Assembly (NCBI GenBank): GCA_046545575.1
Contig: JBKGZM010000007.1
Coordinates: 1-50,040, forward strand
DNA: 50,040 nt
From: JAGXOF01 sp046545575
Lineage (GTDB): Bacteria; Chloroflexota; Dehalococcoidia; SZUA-161; SpSt-899
Direction: 5' to 3'
Shown here: in pieces, positions 18,136 through 25,964 of the stretch
Layout of the letters: each line of letters opens with the position of its first letter
Numbering within the stretch: position 1 is the first letter of the stretch
Program-made: the position numbers and the translations under genes
Notes under the pieces: generated by a model
Database searches by the model: none
Told to the model about the DNA's origin: nothing
The model's input: the letters and a program-made list of their open reading frames with translations, nothing else

Positions 18136-18780
18136 CTATATTGAGCGCAGCTCCAGCGGATCAAGGAAATCTGGATAATACTCCGCTGCGTACTTTGCAA
18201 CATCACCCAAAAGCCACTGCTTTCGCTCCACAAAGTTTGTCACCCTTGCTTCGGGATTATAGATGTTCTCCGTCAATTCAGGGAACAAACTGCCAAATCC
18301 CACACCTTCACGGCCTGCCTGTTCTGTGAGATTTTTGACTTCCTTTAGAGATATTTTCTTATTTGTTACTTCCCAGCCCTTTTGTCCCGCGTCGAGAAAG
18401 CTTAATCCTATTTCATCGAGTGCCGCAAGGAGCATTATGCGGTGGAAGTCCTCAACCTCATCTTCTGCGCTTGACTTGAATCTTTCAAAACGCTCCTTTG
18501 CGTCCTTTTGCAGCGTCTCAATAACCTCCTGTTCCCGTCCTTCTTCGACGGGGAAGATTTTTACCAAGGTTGGTAGCTTATCCCTCTTGGCACTGCCCAA
18601 TATTGCCCCCTTGATGTACAAATCTTTGAAAACCCTCAAAAAACTGTTTATGCGCAAATAGGGCCCTCCAAACAATCGTCGTTTTGTATGGAAGCTCAAT
18701 AAGTCCCGGGATAAGTACTCCATTAAAGTTGGGGCAGCCATGCCTGGCACCTCCTCGTATGTTATTTCATTTGTAATCAT
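18136..18780 (-). CDS. Hypothetical protein, unrecognised
   Basis: A 214-residue soluble protein that I do not recognise. It has no signal peptide or membrane segment. It is mixed-charge and mostly helical, with a long charged helix near residues 85-125 (KDAKERFERFKSSAEDEVEDFHRIM region). The reading frame is long, has normal codon use, and has CACCTCCTCG-type complement context (GAGGAGGTGCC) about 45 bp inside the ORF. ATG 18780 or an internal Met near residue 14 could therefore be the true start, the latter being closely preceded by GAGGAGGTGCC. It converges on the tRNA-Thr gene and has no operon partner. Confidence 0.6.
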   Translation of the reverse strand: MITNEITYEEVPGMAAPTLMEYLSRDLLSFHTKRRLFGGPYLRINSFLRVFKDLYIKGAILGSAKRDKLPTLVKIFPVEEGREQEVIETLQKDAKERFERFKSSAEDEVEDFHRIMLLAALDEIGLSFLDAGQKGWEVTNKKISLKEVKNLTEQAGREGVGFGSLFPELTENIYNPEARVTNFVERKQWLLGDVAKYAAEYYPDFLDPLELRSI

Positions 18781-19187
18781 TAACCTGAAGGGATCTCTGT
18801 AGCAATTTGCCGTAAATTTTATCCGATGGAGTCGGCAAGCTGCTAAGCTTGTAACCGATTATACGCCTGCACTGATACCGCTGACAATATTTAGCCTCAA
18901 GGTAGAGACTGCAGGGGAAAATATTGCTTGTTGTCTGCTTGGGAGCCCGATTTGCCCTGGTGGTTCTACAGGGACCTATATGTCTATGCTAGAACAACGA
19001 GATGGTCTCCCTTCTTCATTCGGTTATGTCGGAGCATGATAATTCATCGTTAGCCACCTCAGATAGTGGGTTGTGAGTTGCCCAGGATCGTGGCTGCGAC
19101 CGTGTTTAAGCACATAACCGATGCCGCTCTTGTGGTGTCGTGTCAAGTCATTTAACCAGGTAACCGAAATGACTTGACGCGGACTAT
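18781..19187. other. Long intergenic region with an inverted repeat
   Basis: About 400 bp without a supported gene between divergent genes. The only clear structure is a 15-bp inverted repeat, 19139-19153 with 19167-19181 (core GTCAAGTCATTT / AAATGACTTGAC, 13-nt spacer). It lies just upstream of the UPF0182 gene promoter and could be a two-half-site operator or a hairpin. The rest (18781-19138) shows nothing I can name. Confidence 0.5.
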
Positions 19188-19216
19188 TTGCCTGTGGGAA
19201 TAGAGGCGTTTATAAT
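19188..19216 (+). promoter_or_regulatory. Promoter of the UPF0182 gene
   Basis: TTGCCT (19188-19193), 17-bp spacer, perfect TATAAT (19211-19216), 24 bp before the ATG at 19241. The weak -35 next to the upstream inverted repeat would suit activation or repression by a factor bound there. Confidence 0.65.
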
Positions 19217-19240
19217 AGTGGTAAATGAAAGGTGGTTCTT

Positions 19241-21988
19241 ATGACTTTCTCAGGCCAAAGTCGAAAAAGGCAGCAACCCTCGTTTGGTGAGATAAGCCCG
19301 GCAGCAAAGAAGGCCATTATTGCCGCAGCTGCTGTGATTGTTCTGTTTATCCTCGCTGCCGTCGGGAAAGGCATCTATACGGACTTGCTCTGGTTCGGGA
19401 ATCTCGGCTACAGCAGTGTTTACAAGACTGTCCTTACCTCCAAGCTTTTGCTTTTCTTCAGCGGTGCTATAGTCTTCTTTGCCCTGTTTATCGGAAATAT
19501 CGCGCTGGCGCGCTGGCTCACCAGGAAGATAGAGGGAATGGTGCTCCTGGGCGAGCACTGGTATGGGCATATCGCAGCGCTGGCTGCAGGGATTGTCCTG
19601 GCGCTTATCTTTGGATCTATCGCCATGAGTGGCTGGGAGACGAGTCTGCGGTTTCTAAACGCTGAATCCTTTGGTGTAGCAGACCCTATTCTGGGGAATG
19701 ATGCGGGGTTCTATTTGTTTTCGCTTCCTTTCCAAGCTTTTGTTCAATCCTGGTTGACAGGGGCTTTGATTGTCTGCTTTATCGGTGTTCTGGTCTTCTA
19801 TGGATACCGCCTTGGCTTTCGAGGTCTCAAGGATGCTGTGCCCTCTGCCTCTAAAGCCCACCTCTCCTTGCTGGTTGTGGCTGTGATTGGCCTCGTCATC
19901 TGGAGTTACTTCCTTGATATACCGCAGTTGCTTTTCTCCACCCGCGGGATGGTGTTCGGAGCAGGCTATACGGATGTACATGCCCAACTTCCGATGATAA
20001 AGATACTCATTGGAATCGCCAGTGTCTGTGCGATTCTCGTCATTCTTGATATGTTCAGACGGGGATTCAAGTATGCGATGTATGGAATAGTGGCATGGTT
20101 GGCAATTGCCATTATCGTGGCCAATGCCTATCCTGCGATTATTCAGAGGGTCCAGGTGGACCCATCTGAACTCAGTAAAGAAGAGCCTTACATCGAACAT
20201 AACATCGATTTTACCCGGACTGCTTTCGACCTGAACGAGATCGAGGAAAAGGAATTTCGCATTGAGGAGAAGGTGACGGCAGAGGCCATTCAAAACAACC
20301 CTGGGACTGTGGAAAATATAAGGCTGTGGGATTACCGGCCTTTAAGGAACACATATGAGGAGAAACAGAGCCTCAGGCAGTATTATGATTTTAGCGATAT
20401 CGATATCGATCGATACACCATTGACGGGAAATATCAACAGGTGATGTTGGGGGTGCGGGAGTTGTTTTCGGCGAGTCTGACCGCTAAAGCCCAGACCTGG
20501 GTTAACAAACATCTTCAGTATACCCACGGGTATGGATTGGTAATGAGTAAGGCAAGCGAGGTTGATTCGGAAGGACTGCCGAAGTTTATTTTGCGGGATA
20601 TTCCTCCACAAGGAGACCTGGACCTTGAGGTACCCCAGATTTACTACGGTGAGAACACGGATACGTATGTGGCAGTCAAAACCAAAGCACCGGAGTTTGA
20701 TTATCCCAAAGGCGATAAGAATGTCTATTCGGAATACGAGGGCGATGGCGGTGTTGGGTTGGGGTCTTTCGTCAGGCGATTGGCCTATGCCTGGCAGCTC
20801 GGCGATTTCAATATGCTTATTAGTGGGGAGCTAACTTCCGAGAGCCGGGTCCTGTATCACCGTAATATACAGGAACGTATAAATCGCCTGGCTCCTTTCC
20901 TGACGCTCGATAGGGATCCATATCCTGTTGTGAGCGACGGAAAGCTTTTCTGGATCCAGGATGCCTACACGACTGCCGAGAAATACCCTTATTCCGAACC
21001 GTCTTTGGCAGGGTTCAACTACATTCGTAACAGCGTGAAAGTGGTGGTCGATGCTTATAATGGTTCTGTCACCTTTTATGTCGTTGACCCTGATGACACT
21101 GTACTCGAAACATATAGGGGTATTTTCCCAAACTTGTTTACCTCTATAGCGAAGATGCCTGATTCGTTACGTGCTCATCTGCGTTATCCTCAGGACCTGT
21201 TCAGTATACAGGCGGAAATGTACAGGACCTATCATATGGAGGATGCCAGGGTGTTCTACAACAAGGAGGACCTGTGGACTACCCCCAATGAGTTCTCCTA
21301 TGGCAAGGAACAGCCCATGGAGCCCTACTATGTGATAATGCGCTTGCCTGGTGAGAACGAGGAAGAATTCCTGCTTATGCAGCCCTTTACTCCGGAGAAC
21401 AAGAACAATGCCATAGCCTGGTTGGGTGCGCGATGTGATGGAGAGAATTACGGGGAGCTTCTGGTTTACGATTTCCCCAAAGACAAACTGATCTATGGGC
21501 CACGGCAAATTGAAAACCGCATTGACCAGAATACGGAGATATCAGGACAGTTCACTCTCTGGGGACAGGCAGGATCGGAGGTCTTTCGCGGGAATCTTCT
21601 GATGATACCCATTGGGGACTCTTACCTGTACGTTGAGCCTATCTTCCTTCAGGCGGAGGGGGGAGGCTTGCCCGAACTTAAGAGAGTTATCGTGTCCAGC
21701 GGTAATCAGCTCCTTATGAAGCCCACGCTTGAGGAAGCATTAAATGAGCTTTTTGCCTTATCCACTGATGAGACTGATAAAGAGGAGCCTTCCCCTGAGC
21801 CTGGTTCTGAACCAGAACCGGAACCACTGGAACCTGAAGTAGCGGAACTGGCCAGACAAGCCCAGGAGCATTATTCGAAGGCACAAGAGTACTTGCAGGA
21901 AGGGAATTGGGCTGCTTATGGGGAGGAACTAGATGCGCTGGAAGAGATCCTTGATCAACTGGTTGAGACTATGGAGAAGGAGGAATAG
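19241..21988 (+). CDS. UPF0182-family integral membrane protein
   Basis: A 915-residue member of the UPF0182 family (COG1615), a widespread membrane protein of unknown function common in Actinobacteria, Chloroflexi and cyanobacteria. The N-terminal third (residues about 20-310) has roughly seven transmembrane segments. The large remainder is predicted extracytoplasmic and carries family motifs such as NIDFTRTAFDL, RDIPPQGDLD, YPYSEPSLAGFNYIRNSVK and YPQDLFSIQAEMYRTYHM. The C-terminus has a Pro/Glu-rich spacer (about 848-865) and a helical tail. ATG 19241 is chosen over the in-frame GTG at 19232 because AAAGGTGG sits 5 nt before it. It is monocistronic or followed distantly by the collagen-like gene. 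Confidence 0.92.
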   Translation: MTFSGQSRKRQQPSFGEISPAAKKAIIAAAAVIVLFILAAVGKGIYTDLLWFGNLGYSSVYKTVLTSKLLLFFSGAIVFFALFIGNIALARWLTRKIEGMVLLGEHWYGHIAALAAGIVLALIFGSIAMSGWETSLRFLNAESFGVADPILGNDAGFYLFSLPFQAFVQSWLTGALIVCFIGVLVFYGYRLGFRGLKDAVPSASKAHLSLLVVAVIGLVIWSYFLDIPQLLFSTRGMVFGAGYTDVHAQLPMIKILIGIASVCAILVILDMFRRGFKYAMYGIVAWLAIAIIVANAYPAIIQRVQVDPSELSKEEPYIEHNIDFTRTAFDLNEIEEKEFRIEEKVTAEAIQNNPGTVENIRLWDYRPLRNTYEEKQSLRQYYDFSDIDIDRYTIDGKYQQVMLGVRELFSASLTAKAQTWVNKHLQYTHGYGLVMSKASEVDSEGLPKFILRDIPPQGDLDLEVPQIYYGENTDTYVAVKTKAPEFDYPKGDKNVYSEYEGDGGVGLGSFVRRLAYAWQLGDFNMLISGELTSESRVLYHRNIQERINRLAPFLTLDRDPYPVVSDGKLFWIQDAYTTAEKYPYSEPSLAGFNYIRNSVKVVVDAYNGSVTFYVVDPDDTVLETYRGIFPNLFTSIAKMPDSLRAHLRYPQDLFSIQAEMYRTYHMEDARVFYNKEDLWTTPNEFSYGKEQPMEPYYVIMRLPGENEEEFLLMQPFTPENKNNAIAWLGARCDGENYGELLVYDFPKDKLIYGPRQIENRIDQNTEISGQFTLWGQAGSEVFRGNLLMIPIGDSYLYVEPIFLQAEGGGLPELKRVIVSSGNQLLMKPTLEEALNELFALSTDETDKEEPSPEPGSEPEPEPLEPEVAELARQAQEHYSKAQEYLQEGNWAAYGEELDALEEILDQLVETMEKEE

Positions 21989-22119
21989 ATGTCGTAATCA
22001 TTAAAGATGTTAATAAGTAATCGGGCTCAGAACCTTCGTATGAAGATACTGAGTTTTGATTCTCCAGATAGAATCGAATTCAATCTTACATCTAGAGAGA
22101 AAGAAGAGGAGGAATAATA

Positions 22120-23085
22120 ATGTTGAAACTGAAAGTTTTTGTTGCCGCTTTGGTAACAATTGCGATGTTGCTTGTGCCGTGCGCTGCTTTGGCTCAAACA
22201 AATCCGCCATGCGCTTTCATGGGAACAGCTTATCTTGATGGACAGGCAGCCTCAAGAGTCACTGTCTCTGCCTGGATAAGTGGTAGTAAAGAGGCGGAGG
22301 TTACTAGCGGATCGGATGGCAGTTTTTATTTGCAGGTTAGCGGGAATCACTCGGGTAAAACAGTGAGTTTTAAGGTTGATGGTGTGGTGGCAGATGAGAC
22401 TGCCACATGGAGTATGGGCTCAACTGTCAATCAGGATCTCCATGCCAGTACTACTACACAGCCGTCTGATGGCAACTCCAATGGTGAGACGGGCGGTTCA
22501 GGGATTGAAGAGGTAGAGGTGAAAACATTGGAGCCGGGAATGGACGCTACTGCAGACTTTGATCCTTCGACCGGGGTTCTCACCTTGGGTATCCCTGAAG
22601 GGGAAGAGGGCCCACAGGGGCCGGAGGGACCACAGGGCCTAGAGGGTGAGCCCGGTACCAGTGTTAAGTATGTGGATGCGGAAACCCTGGAGCCGGGAGC
22701 GAGCGCCACTGCGGATTTTAATGAAAATACTGGTGTTTTGACCCTCGGTATCCCTCAGGGTGAAGAGGGCCCGCAGGGGCCGGAAGGACCACAGGGACCC
22801 AAGGGCGAGCCCGGCACTAGCGTTGAGAAAATAGAGGTCAAAACCCTGGAACCCGGGTCTGAAGCAACTGCGCAGTTTGACCCGGAGACCGGTGTGCTTA
22901 CTCTGGGGACCCCCGAAGGCGAAAAGGGTGAACCTGGTGAGAAGGGCGAACCAGGGGAACAAGGCCCTGAGGGCCCGCAAGGATCCGGTGCGCTCGGTGG
23001 TGCTATTTTGCCCATTATAGCTATCGTTCTTGCTGCGTTGGCTATAATCCTGAGCTTTGTTTTTACCCGCCGCCCAAAGGTGTAA
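22120..23085 (+). CDS. Secreted, membrane-anchored collagen-like repeat protein
   Basis: A 321-residue protein with an N-terminal signal peptide (cleavage likely after ALAQ, residue about 27) and an Ig/carboxypeptidase-regulatory-like beta domain (about 30-108). A Ser/Thr/Gly linker and three long repeats follow, then a C-terminal transmembrane helix (about 293-314) with a positively charged RRPKV end. Each repeat is a beta-type unit, VKTLEPGxxATAxFDPxTG and VLTLGIPEG, followed by Gly-X-Y triplets such as GPQGPEGPQG. Collagen-like tracts suggest trimerisation on the cell surface. The AGGAGG site precedes ATG 22120. It lies 130 bp after the UPF0182 gene and before a strong hairpin terminator. 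Confidence 0.85.
   Translation: MLKLKVFVAALVTIAMLLVPCAALAQTNPPCAFMGTAYLDGQAASRVTVSAWISGSKEAEVTSGSDGSFYLQVSGNHSGKTVSFKVDGVVADETATWSMGSTVNQDLHASTTTQPSDGNSNGETGGSGIEEVEVKTLEPGMDATADFDPSTGVLTLGIPEGEEGPQGPEGPQGLEGEPGTSVKYVDAETLEPGASATADFNENTGVLTLGIPQGEEGPQGPEGPQGPKGEPGTSVEKIEVKTLEPGSEATAQFDPETGVLTLGTPEGEKGEPGEKGEPGEQGPEGPQGSGALGGAILPIIAIVLAALAIILSFVFTRRPKV
22516..22989 (+). repeat. Three intragenic repeats of about 156 bp in the collagen-like gene
   Basis: Units begin near 22519, 22669 and 22831, each encoding the V-x-T-LEPG segment, a TGVLTLG segment and then GPQGPEGPQG-type collagen triplets. Spacing is 150-162 bp. The third copy replaces GPQ triplets with GEKGEPGEKGEPGE. The high similarity suggests recent internal duplication. 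Confidence 0.8.
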
Positions 23086-23179
23086 GGTCATGACTAGCTT
23101 TCGGCTTTCCCCTGACCTTTGCGACGGTGAAGGTTGGAGAGACGCGGGAAGAGCTCGTGAGTTGGTGAGCTTTTTGAGA

Positions 23180-23214
23180 GCAGCTTGAAGGGGCTTGCAG
23201 CCCCTTCAAGCTGC
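23180..23214 (+). terminator. Strong hairpin after the collagen-like gene
   Basis: GCAGCTTGAAGGGGC (23180-23194) and GCCCCTTCAAGCTGC (23200-23214) pair perfectly over 15 bp around a TTGCA loop, followed by CTTTAT. It is a probable terminator, although the T-run is short. It separates the gene from the ABC ATPase at 23243. Confidence 0.75.
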
Positions 23215-23242
23215 CTTTATCCTCTTTTGCGGTGACAGTCCT

Positions 23243-24238
23243 ATGCAGGCTATAAGCACAAAGGAATTAACCAAACTGTTCGGCGACTTAATCGCCGTGG
23301 ATCATGTGACATTGGAGATAGCGGAGGGTGAGATCTTCGGTCTTCTGGGACCCAATGGCGCCGGGAAGACCACGCTTGCCAAAATGCTCTCGACCTTGCT
23401 CGTTCCTACGTCAGGCTTTGCGGAGTTATGGGGCTACGACATCGCTTCGAAACAGGATGAGGTTAGAAGGTGTATCGGAGTCGTCTTTCAGGACCCAAGC
23501 ATAGATGATAAGCTAACCGGAAGAGAGAACCTAGATTTCCATGCGAGGATGTACGGTCTGGAAAAGGGGATCAGGGAAAAGCGGATAAATGAGCTCCTCG
23601 ACCTCGTTGATCTTCAAGGGAAAGCTGATATCCAGGTTGAGGCCTACTCCGGCGGGATGCAAAGAAGATTGGAGATTGCCAGGGGTTTGATGCACCGGCC
23701 TAATGTTTTGTTCCTTGACGAGCCCACGCTGGGACTGGATGTGCAGACGAGGAGGCATATCTGGGAGTATATCAGACGACTGAATCAACAGGAGCGGATA
23801 ACAATCCTTCTGATGACTCATTATATGGAGGAGGCGGATTATCTCTGTGACAGGATAGCCATTATCGATCAGGGGAGGATAATTTCTCTGGACACGCCGG
23901 AGAATCTCAAGAAGCTTGCAGGAGTAGATATGGTCTCAATCCGTACTGGCGATTCTGTAAGTGATGTCTCTGCACTGTTTAATACATTTGAATGGGTTCA
24001 GTGGGTCAAGGATGAGGATGGAATGGTGAATATTGGACTGGAGAACGGGGAATCGAGAATCCCGGAGATAGTAATGCATGCCTACGGTAGTGGCATGACC
24101 ATAAAATCGATAAACCTGCACAAACCCACCCTGGAAGACGTTTTTCTGAAATTTACGGGAAAGAAGATAAGGGAAGAGGAGGGTGACCGCAGCCAGTACT
24201 TCGACAGGGTAATGAGGACGATGACGAGAAGGAAATAA
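23243..24238 (+). CDS. DrrA-type ABC transporter ATP-binding protein, orphan
   Basis: A 331-residue ATPase of the daunorubicin-resistance (DrrA/CcmA-like) ABC export family. Walker A GPNGAGKTT, signature YSGGMQRRLEIARGL, Walker B VLFLDEPTLGLD and the switch His in LLMTHYMEEADYL are intact. A C-terminal DrrA-like regulatory domain follows (about 225-331). ATG 23243 (MQAISTKELTKLFGD) is chosen because the ABC domain starts there; the upstream in-frame extension to 23195 overlaps the terminator hairpin. No permease gene is adjacent, and thrH follows after 7 bp. It may work with the ABC-2 permease at 37323 or a distant one, because its sequence style matches the two ATPases there. Confidence 0.88.
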   Translation: MQAISTKELTKLFGDLIAVDHVTLEIAEGEIFGLLGPNGAGKTTLAKMLSTLLVPTSGFAELWGYDIASKQDEVRRCIGVVFQDPSIDDKLTGRENLDFHARMYGLEKGIREKRINELLDLVDLQGKADIQVEAYSGGMQRRLEIARGLMHRPNVLFLDEPTLGLDVQTRRHIWEYIRRLNQQERITILLMTHYMEEADYLCDRIAIIDQGRIISLDTPENLKKLAGVDMVSIRTGDSVSDVSALFNTFEWVQWVKDEDGMVNIGLENGESRIPEIVMHAYGSGMTIKSINLHKPTLEDVFLKFTGKKIREEEGDRSQYFDRVMRTMTRRK

Positions 24239-24245
24239 TGTCATC

Positions 24246-24854
24246 ATGAAAATCGCCTGTCTCGATCTGGAAGGAATACTGATCCCGGAGATATGGATCG
24301 CCTTTGCCGAATATACCAGCATTGATTCTTTGAGGCTGACAACGCGGGATGTTCCCGATTATGATGAACTTATGCAGCGGCGTCTCGGGATCTTAAAGGA
24401 AAACAATCTTGTGTTGCGCGATATCCAGAATGTTATATCCCGAATGCAGCCCCTGGAAGGGGCTGGGCAATTTCTCGACTGGCTACGCGAGCGCTTCCAG
24501 GTAGTCCTTATCACCGACAGCTTCTATGAATTCGTCATGCCTTTTATGAGGCAGATGGGGTATCCCATCGTTCTCTGTCATAACCTGCAGGTGGATGACG
24601 ACGGCTTTGTAACTGGTTATGTATTGAGGAAACGGGACTGGAAGCGGCAGGTGGTCAAGGCGTTTCACGATCTCAACTACCGGGTGATAAGCTGCGGGGA
24701 TTCTTATAACGATGTAACGATGTTGAAGGAGTCCGATGCCGGCATACTGTTCCGGCCTCCCGGGAATGTGGCTGCTGAGTTTCCCCAGTATATAATTACG
24801 CAGGACTACCACGAGCTGCGGGAAGCTTTCCTGGATGCATCCAACAGTGTTTAG
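24246..24854 (+). CDS. thrH: ThrH: phosphoserine phosphatase / homoserine phosphotransferase
   Basis: A 202-residue HAD-superfamily enzyme resembling Pseudomonas ThrH, which dephosphorylates phosphoserine and can transfer the phosphate to homoserine. HAD motif I is CLDLEGILIPEIW with nucleophile Asp7 and DxE in place of DxD. Motif II is VLITDSFYEF, the lysine is in the KRQVVKAF segment, and motif III is CGDSYNDVTML. The DLEG form is characteristic of ThrH rather than SerB. It starts 7 bp after the ABC ATPase gene, probably on the same transcript, and points to serine or threonine biosynthesis. The gene ends just before a palindromic repeat that may act as a bidirectional terminator. Confidence 0.9.
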   Translation: MKIACLDLEGILIPEIWIAFAEYTSIDSLRLTTRDVPDYDELMQRRLGILKENNLVLRDIQNVISRMQPLEGAGQFLDWLRERFQVVLITDSFYEFVMPFMRQMGYPIVLCHNLQVDDDGFVTGYVLRKRDWKRQVVKAFHDLNYRVISCGDSYNDVTMLKESDAGILFRPPGNVAAEFPQYIITQDYHELREAFLDASNSV

Positions 24855-24883
24855 TGAAACTCTCGACGAGTTTTGGTCTGGAA

Positions 24884-24945
24884 GGGCGAATAAATTCGCC
24901 CCTACCCTGTGGGTATAGTGTGGGTAGGGGAGACTTTAGTCTCCC
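24884..24945. repeat. Dispersed palindromic repeat, copy 1
   Basis: The 18-bp palindrome GGGCGAATAAATTCGCCC (24884-24901) is followed by CTACCC and a second palindrome, GGGAGACT-TT-AGTCTCCC (24928-24945). The first 18-mer recurs at 29319 and 34717 with only the two central bases changed. It lies between convergent genes. The stop codon of the downstream minus-strand gene sits inside the second hairpin. Confidence 0.85.
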
Positions 24946-25805
24946 TCGCCCATCCGGCATTCGCCCCATAATCCACGGTCGTTCTCCTGTGCCTCTTGCT
25001 CGAGTTCGGAAAACATCTCCATGTATCTTACATTGGGCGGGAATGGGTAGGCCTCGGCATAGCCCAGACGTACAAGCTCGGCGTTGACCATTAGCTCATC
25101 GACGTAGACGTAGCGAAGCAGTCGGTCATATTTGTCCTTATTTTCCAGTCCTCTCACCAGTCGAACGTTCTTGCCCTTGACGAGTTCCCGGTTCTTGGCA
25201 GTGGCCTCCGTGGCAAAGCATTCGTCAGGGCCGTGTGAATTGCCTGTTTCCGGCGTGTCGATTCCTATGTACCTGACATCCCGTCTTCCGTCGATCTCGA
25301 TCGTGTCGCCGTCGATGACGCGTGTTACGAGGGCTGTGGTGATGTCATATGTGGGGAAGCCGGGCCAGCTTCCGTCGGGGTTTGCCGCCTGTATTTGCGA
25401 TGGCTCGTGCAGGATCATTTCGGGAGAGCCTTCGTAGGTTTCTATGAGTCCTCTGACGCGAACGCGTTTATCGAGGTAGTATTCCTCGGGGTGTGGGGGG
25501 AAGTCGGGGCGGTCCTCGCCCCAGATAACGCAGGTAAAGTAGTCCTCGTATGGGTCGTGGAAGTTGAGAAAAGTGGGCTGGCCGTTGGAGTCCTCAGCGT
25601 AGTGGGTGAGGACTATGGTGCCTTCAACGATGGCGAACTGATTGACATAATCATCCGCCTCTTGCCAGGAGATCCGGGGTGGGGTTGGGGAGGGGGTGGT
25701 GATAACCGGCGTACTGGTTGGTGACGCAGGCGGCGTGGAAGGTGCCGTGCTGCAGGCTGAGAAAACCAGCATGAGTACAATTAAAAGAAAGAGGAAGCGT
25801 TTCAT
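24936..25805 (-). CDS. Lipoprotein with OB-like domain and thermonuclease (SNase) domain
   Basis: A 289-residue predicted lipoprotein: hydrophobic signal with lipobox FSAC (Cys18), then a Thr/Pro/Ser-rich spacer (about 20-47). Residues about 50-135 look like an OB-type domain, EGTIVLTHYAEDSNGQPTFLNF. Residues about 150-283 form a staphylococcal-nuclease domain: TRVIDGDTIEIDG, RYIGIDTPETG, a catalytic Glu in CFATEATAKNRELV, and KYDRLLRYVYVD. It should be an extracellular membrane-tethered nuclease that degrades DNA or RNA, perhaps for nutrient uptake. Its last codons and stop lie in a dispersed palindromic repeat. A decayed gene remnant and the reverse transcriptase lie upstream on the same strand. 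Confidence 0.9.
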   Translation of the reverse strand: MKRFLFLLIVLMLVFSACSTAPSTPPASPTSTPVITTPSPTPPRISWQEADDYVNQFAIVEGTIVLTHYAEDSNGQPTFLNFHDPYEDYFTCVIWGEDRPDFPPHPEEYYLDKRVRVRGLIETYEGSPEMILHEPSQIQAANPDGSWPGFPTYDITTALVTRVIDGDTIEIDGRRDVRYIGIDTPETGNSHGPDECFATEATAKNRELVKGKNVRLVRGLENKDKYDRLLRYVYVDELMVNAELVRLGYAEAYPFPPNVRYMEMFSELEQEAQENDRGLWGECRMGEGD

Positions 25806-25820
25806 TTATGTTCTAGTCCG

Positions 25821-25940
25821 TTCTCCTGAGAAACTCTCGCTTGTAGTTGTCAGAGGCCAAGTCCAGTTTTGCAAGGGCGTTTGTGCTGACCTCGGTCAAG
25901 GTATTTCATCCTCAATTCTTGTTTCATTTCCTCATCCTTT
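25821..25940 (-). pseudogene. Decayed copy of the 3' end of the sugar-nucleotide (phosphomannomutase) gene
   Basis: Read on the minus strand, this stretch aligns with the last about 40 codons of the gene ending at 27598. Both start with AAGGATGAGGAAA. Later TEVSTNALAKLDLASDNY here corresponds to TGVSTSAVAKLDLTSDEY there. An 8-bp deletion between these parts breaks the frame, and many differences are synonymous, so this is an old, non-functional homologous copy. It begins about 25 bp after the reverse transcriptase stop, so the RT gene is flanked on both sides by versions of the same sequence. Confidence 0.75.
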
Positions 25941-25964
25941 ATAAACTTTGGGGATCAGCTGATG

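Noticed and set aside
22431..23091. Minus-strand frames rich in Gly/Pro/Ser opposite the collagen-like gene
   Set aside because: They result from the low-complexity Gly-X-Y coding on the plus strand.
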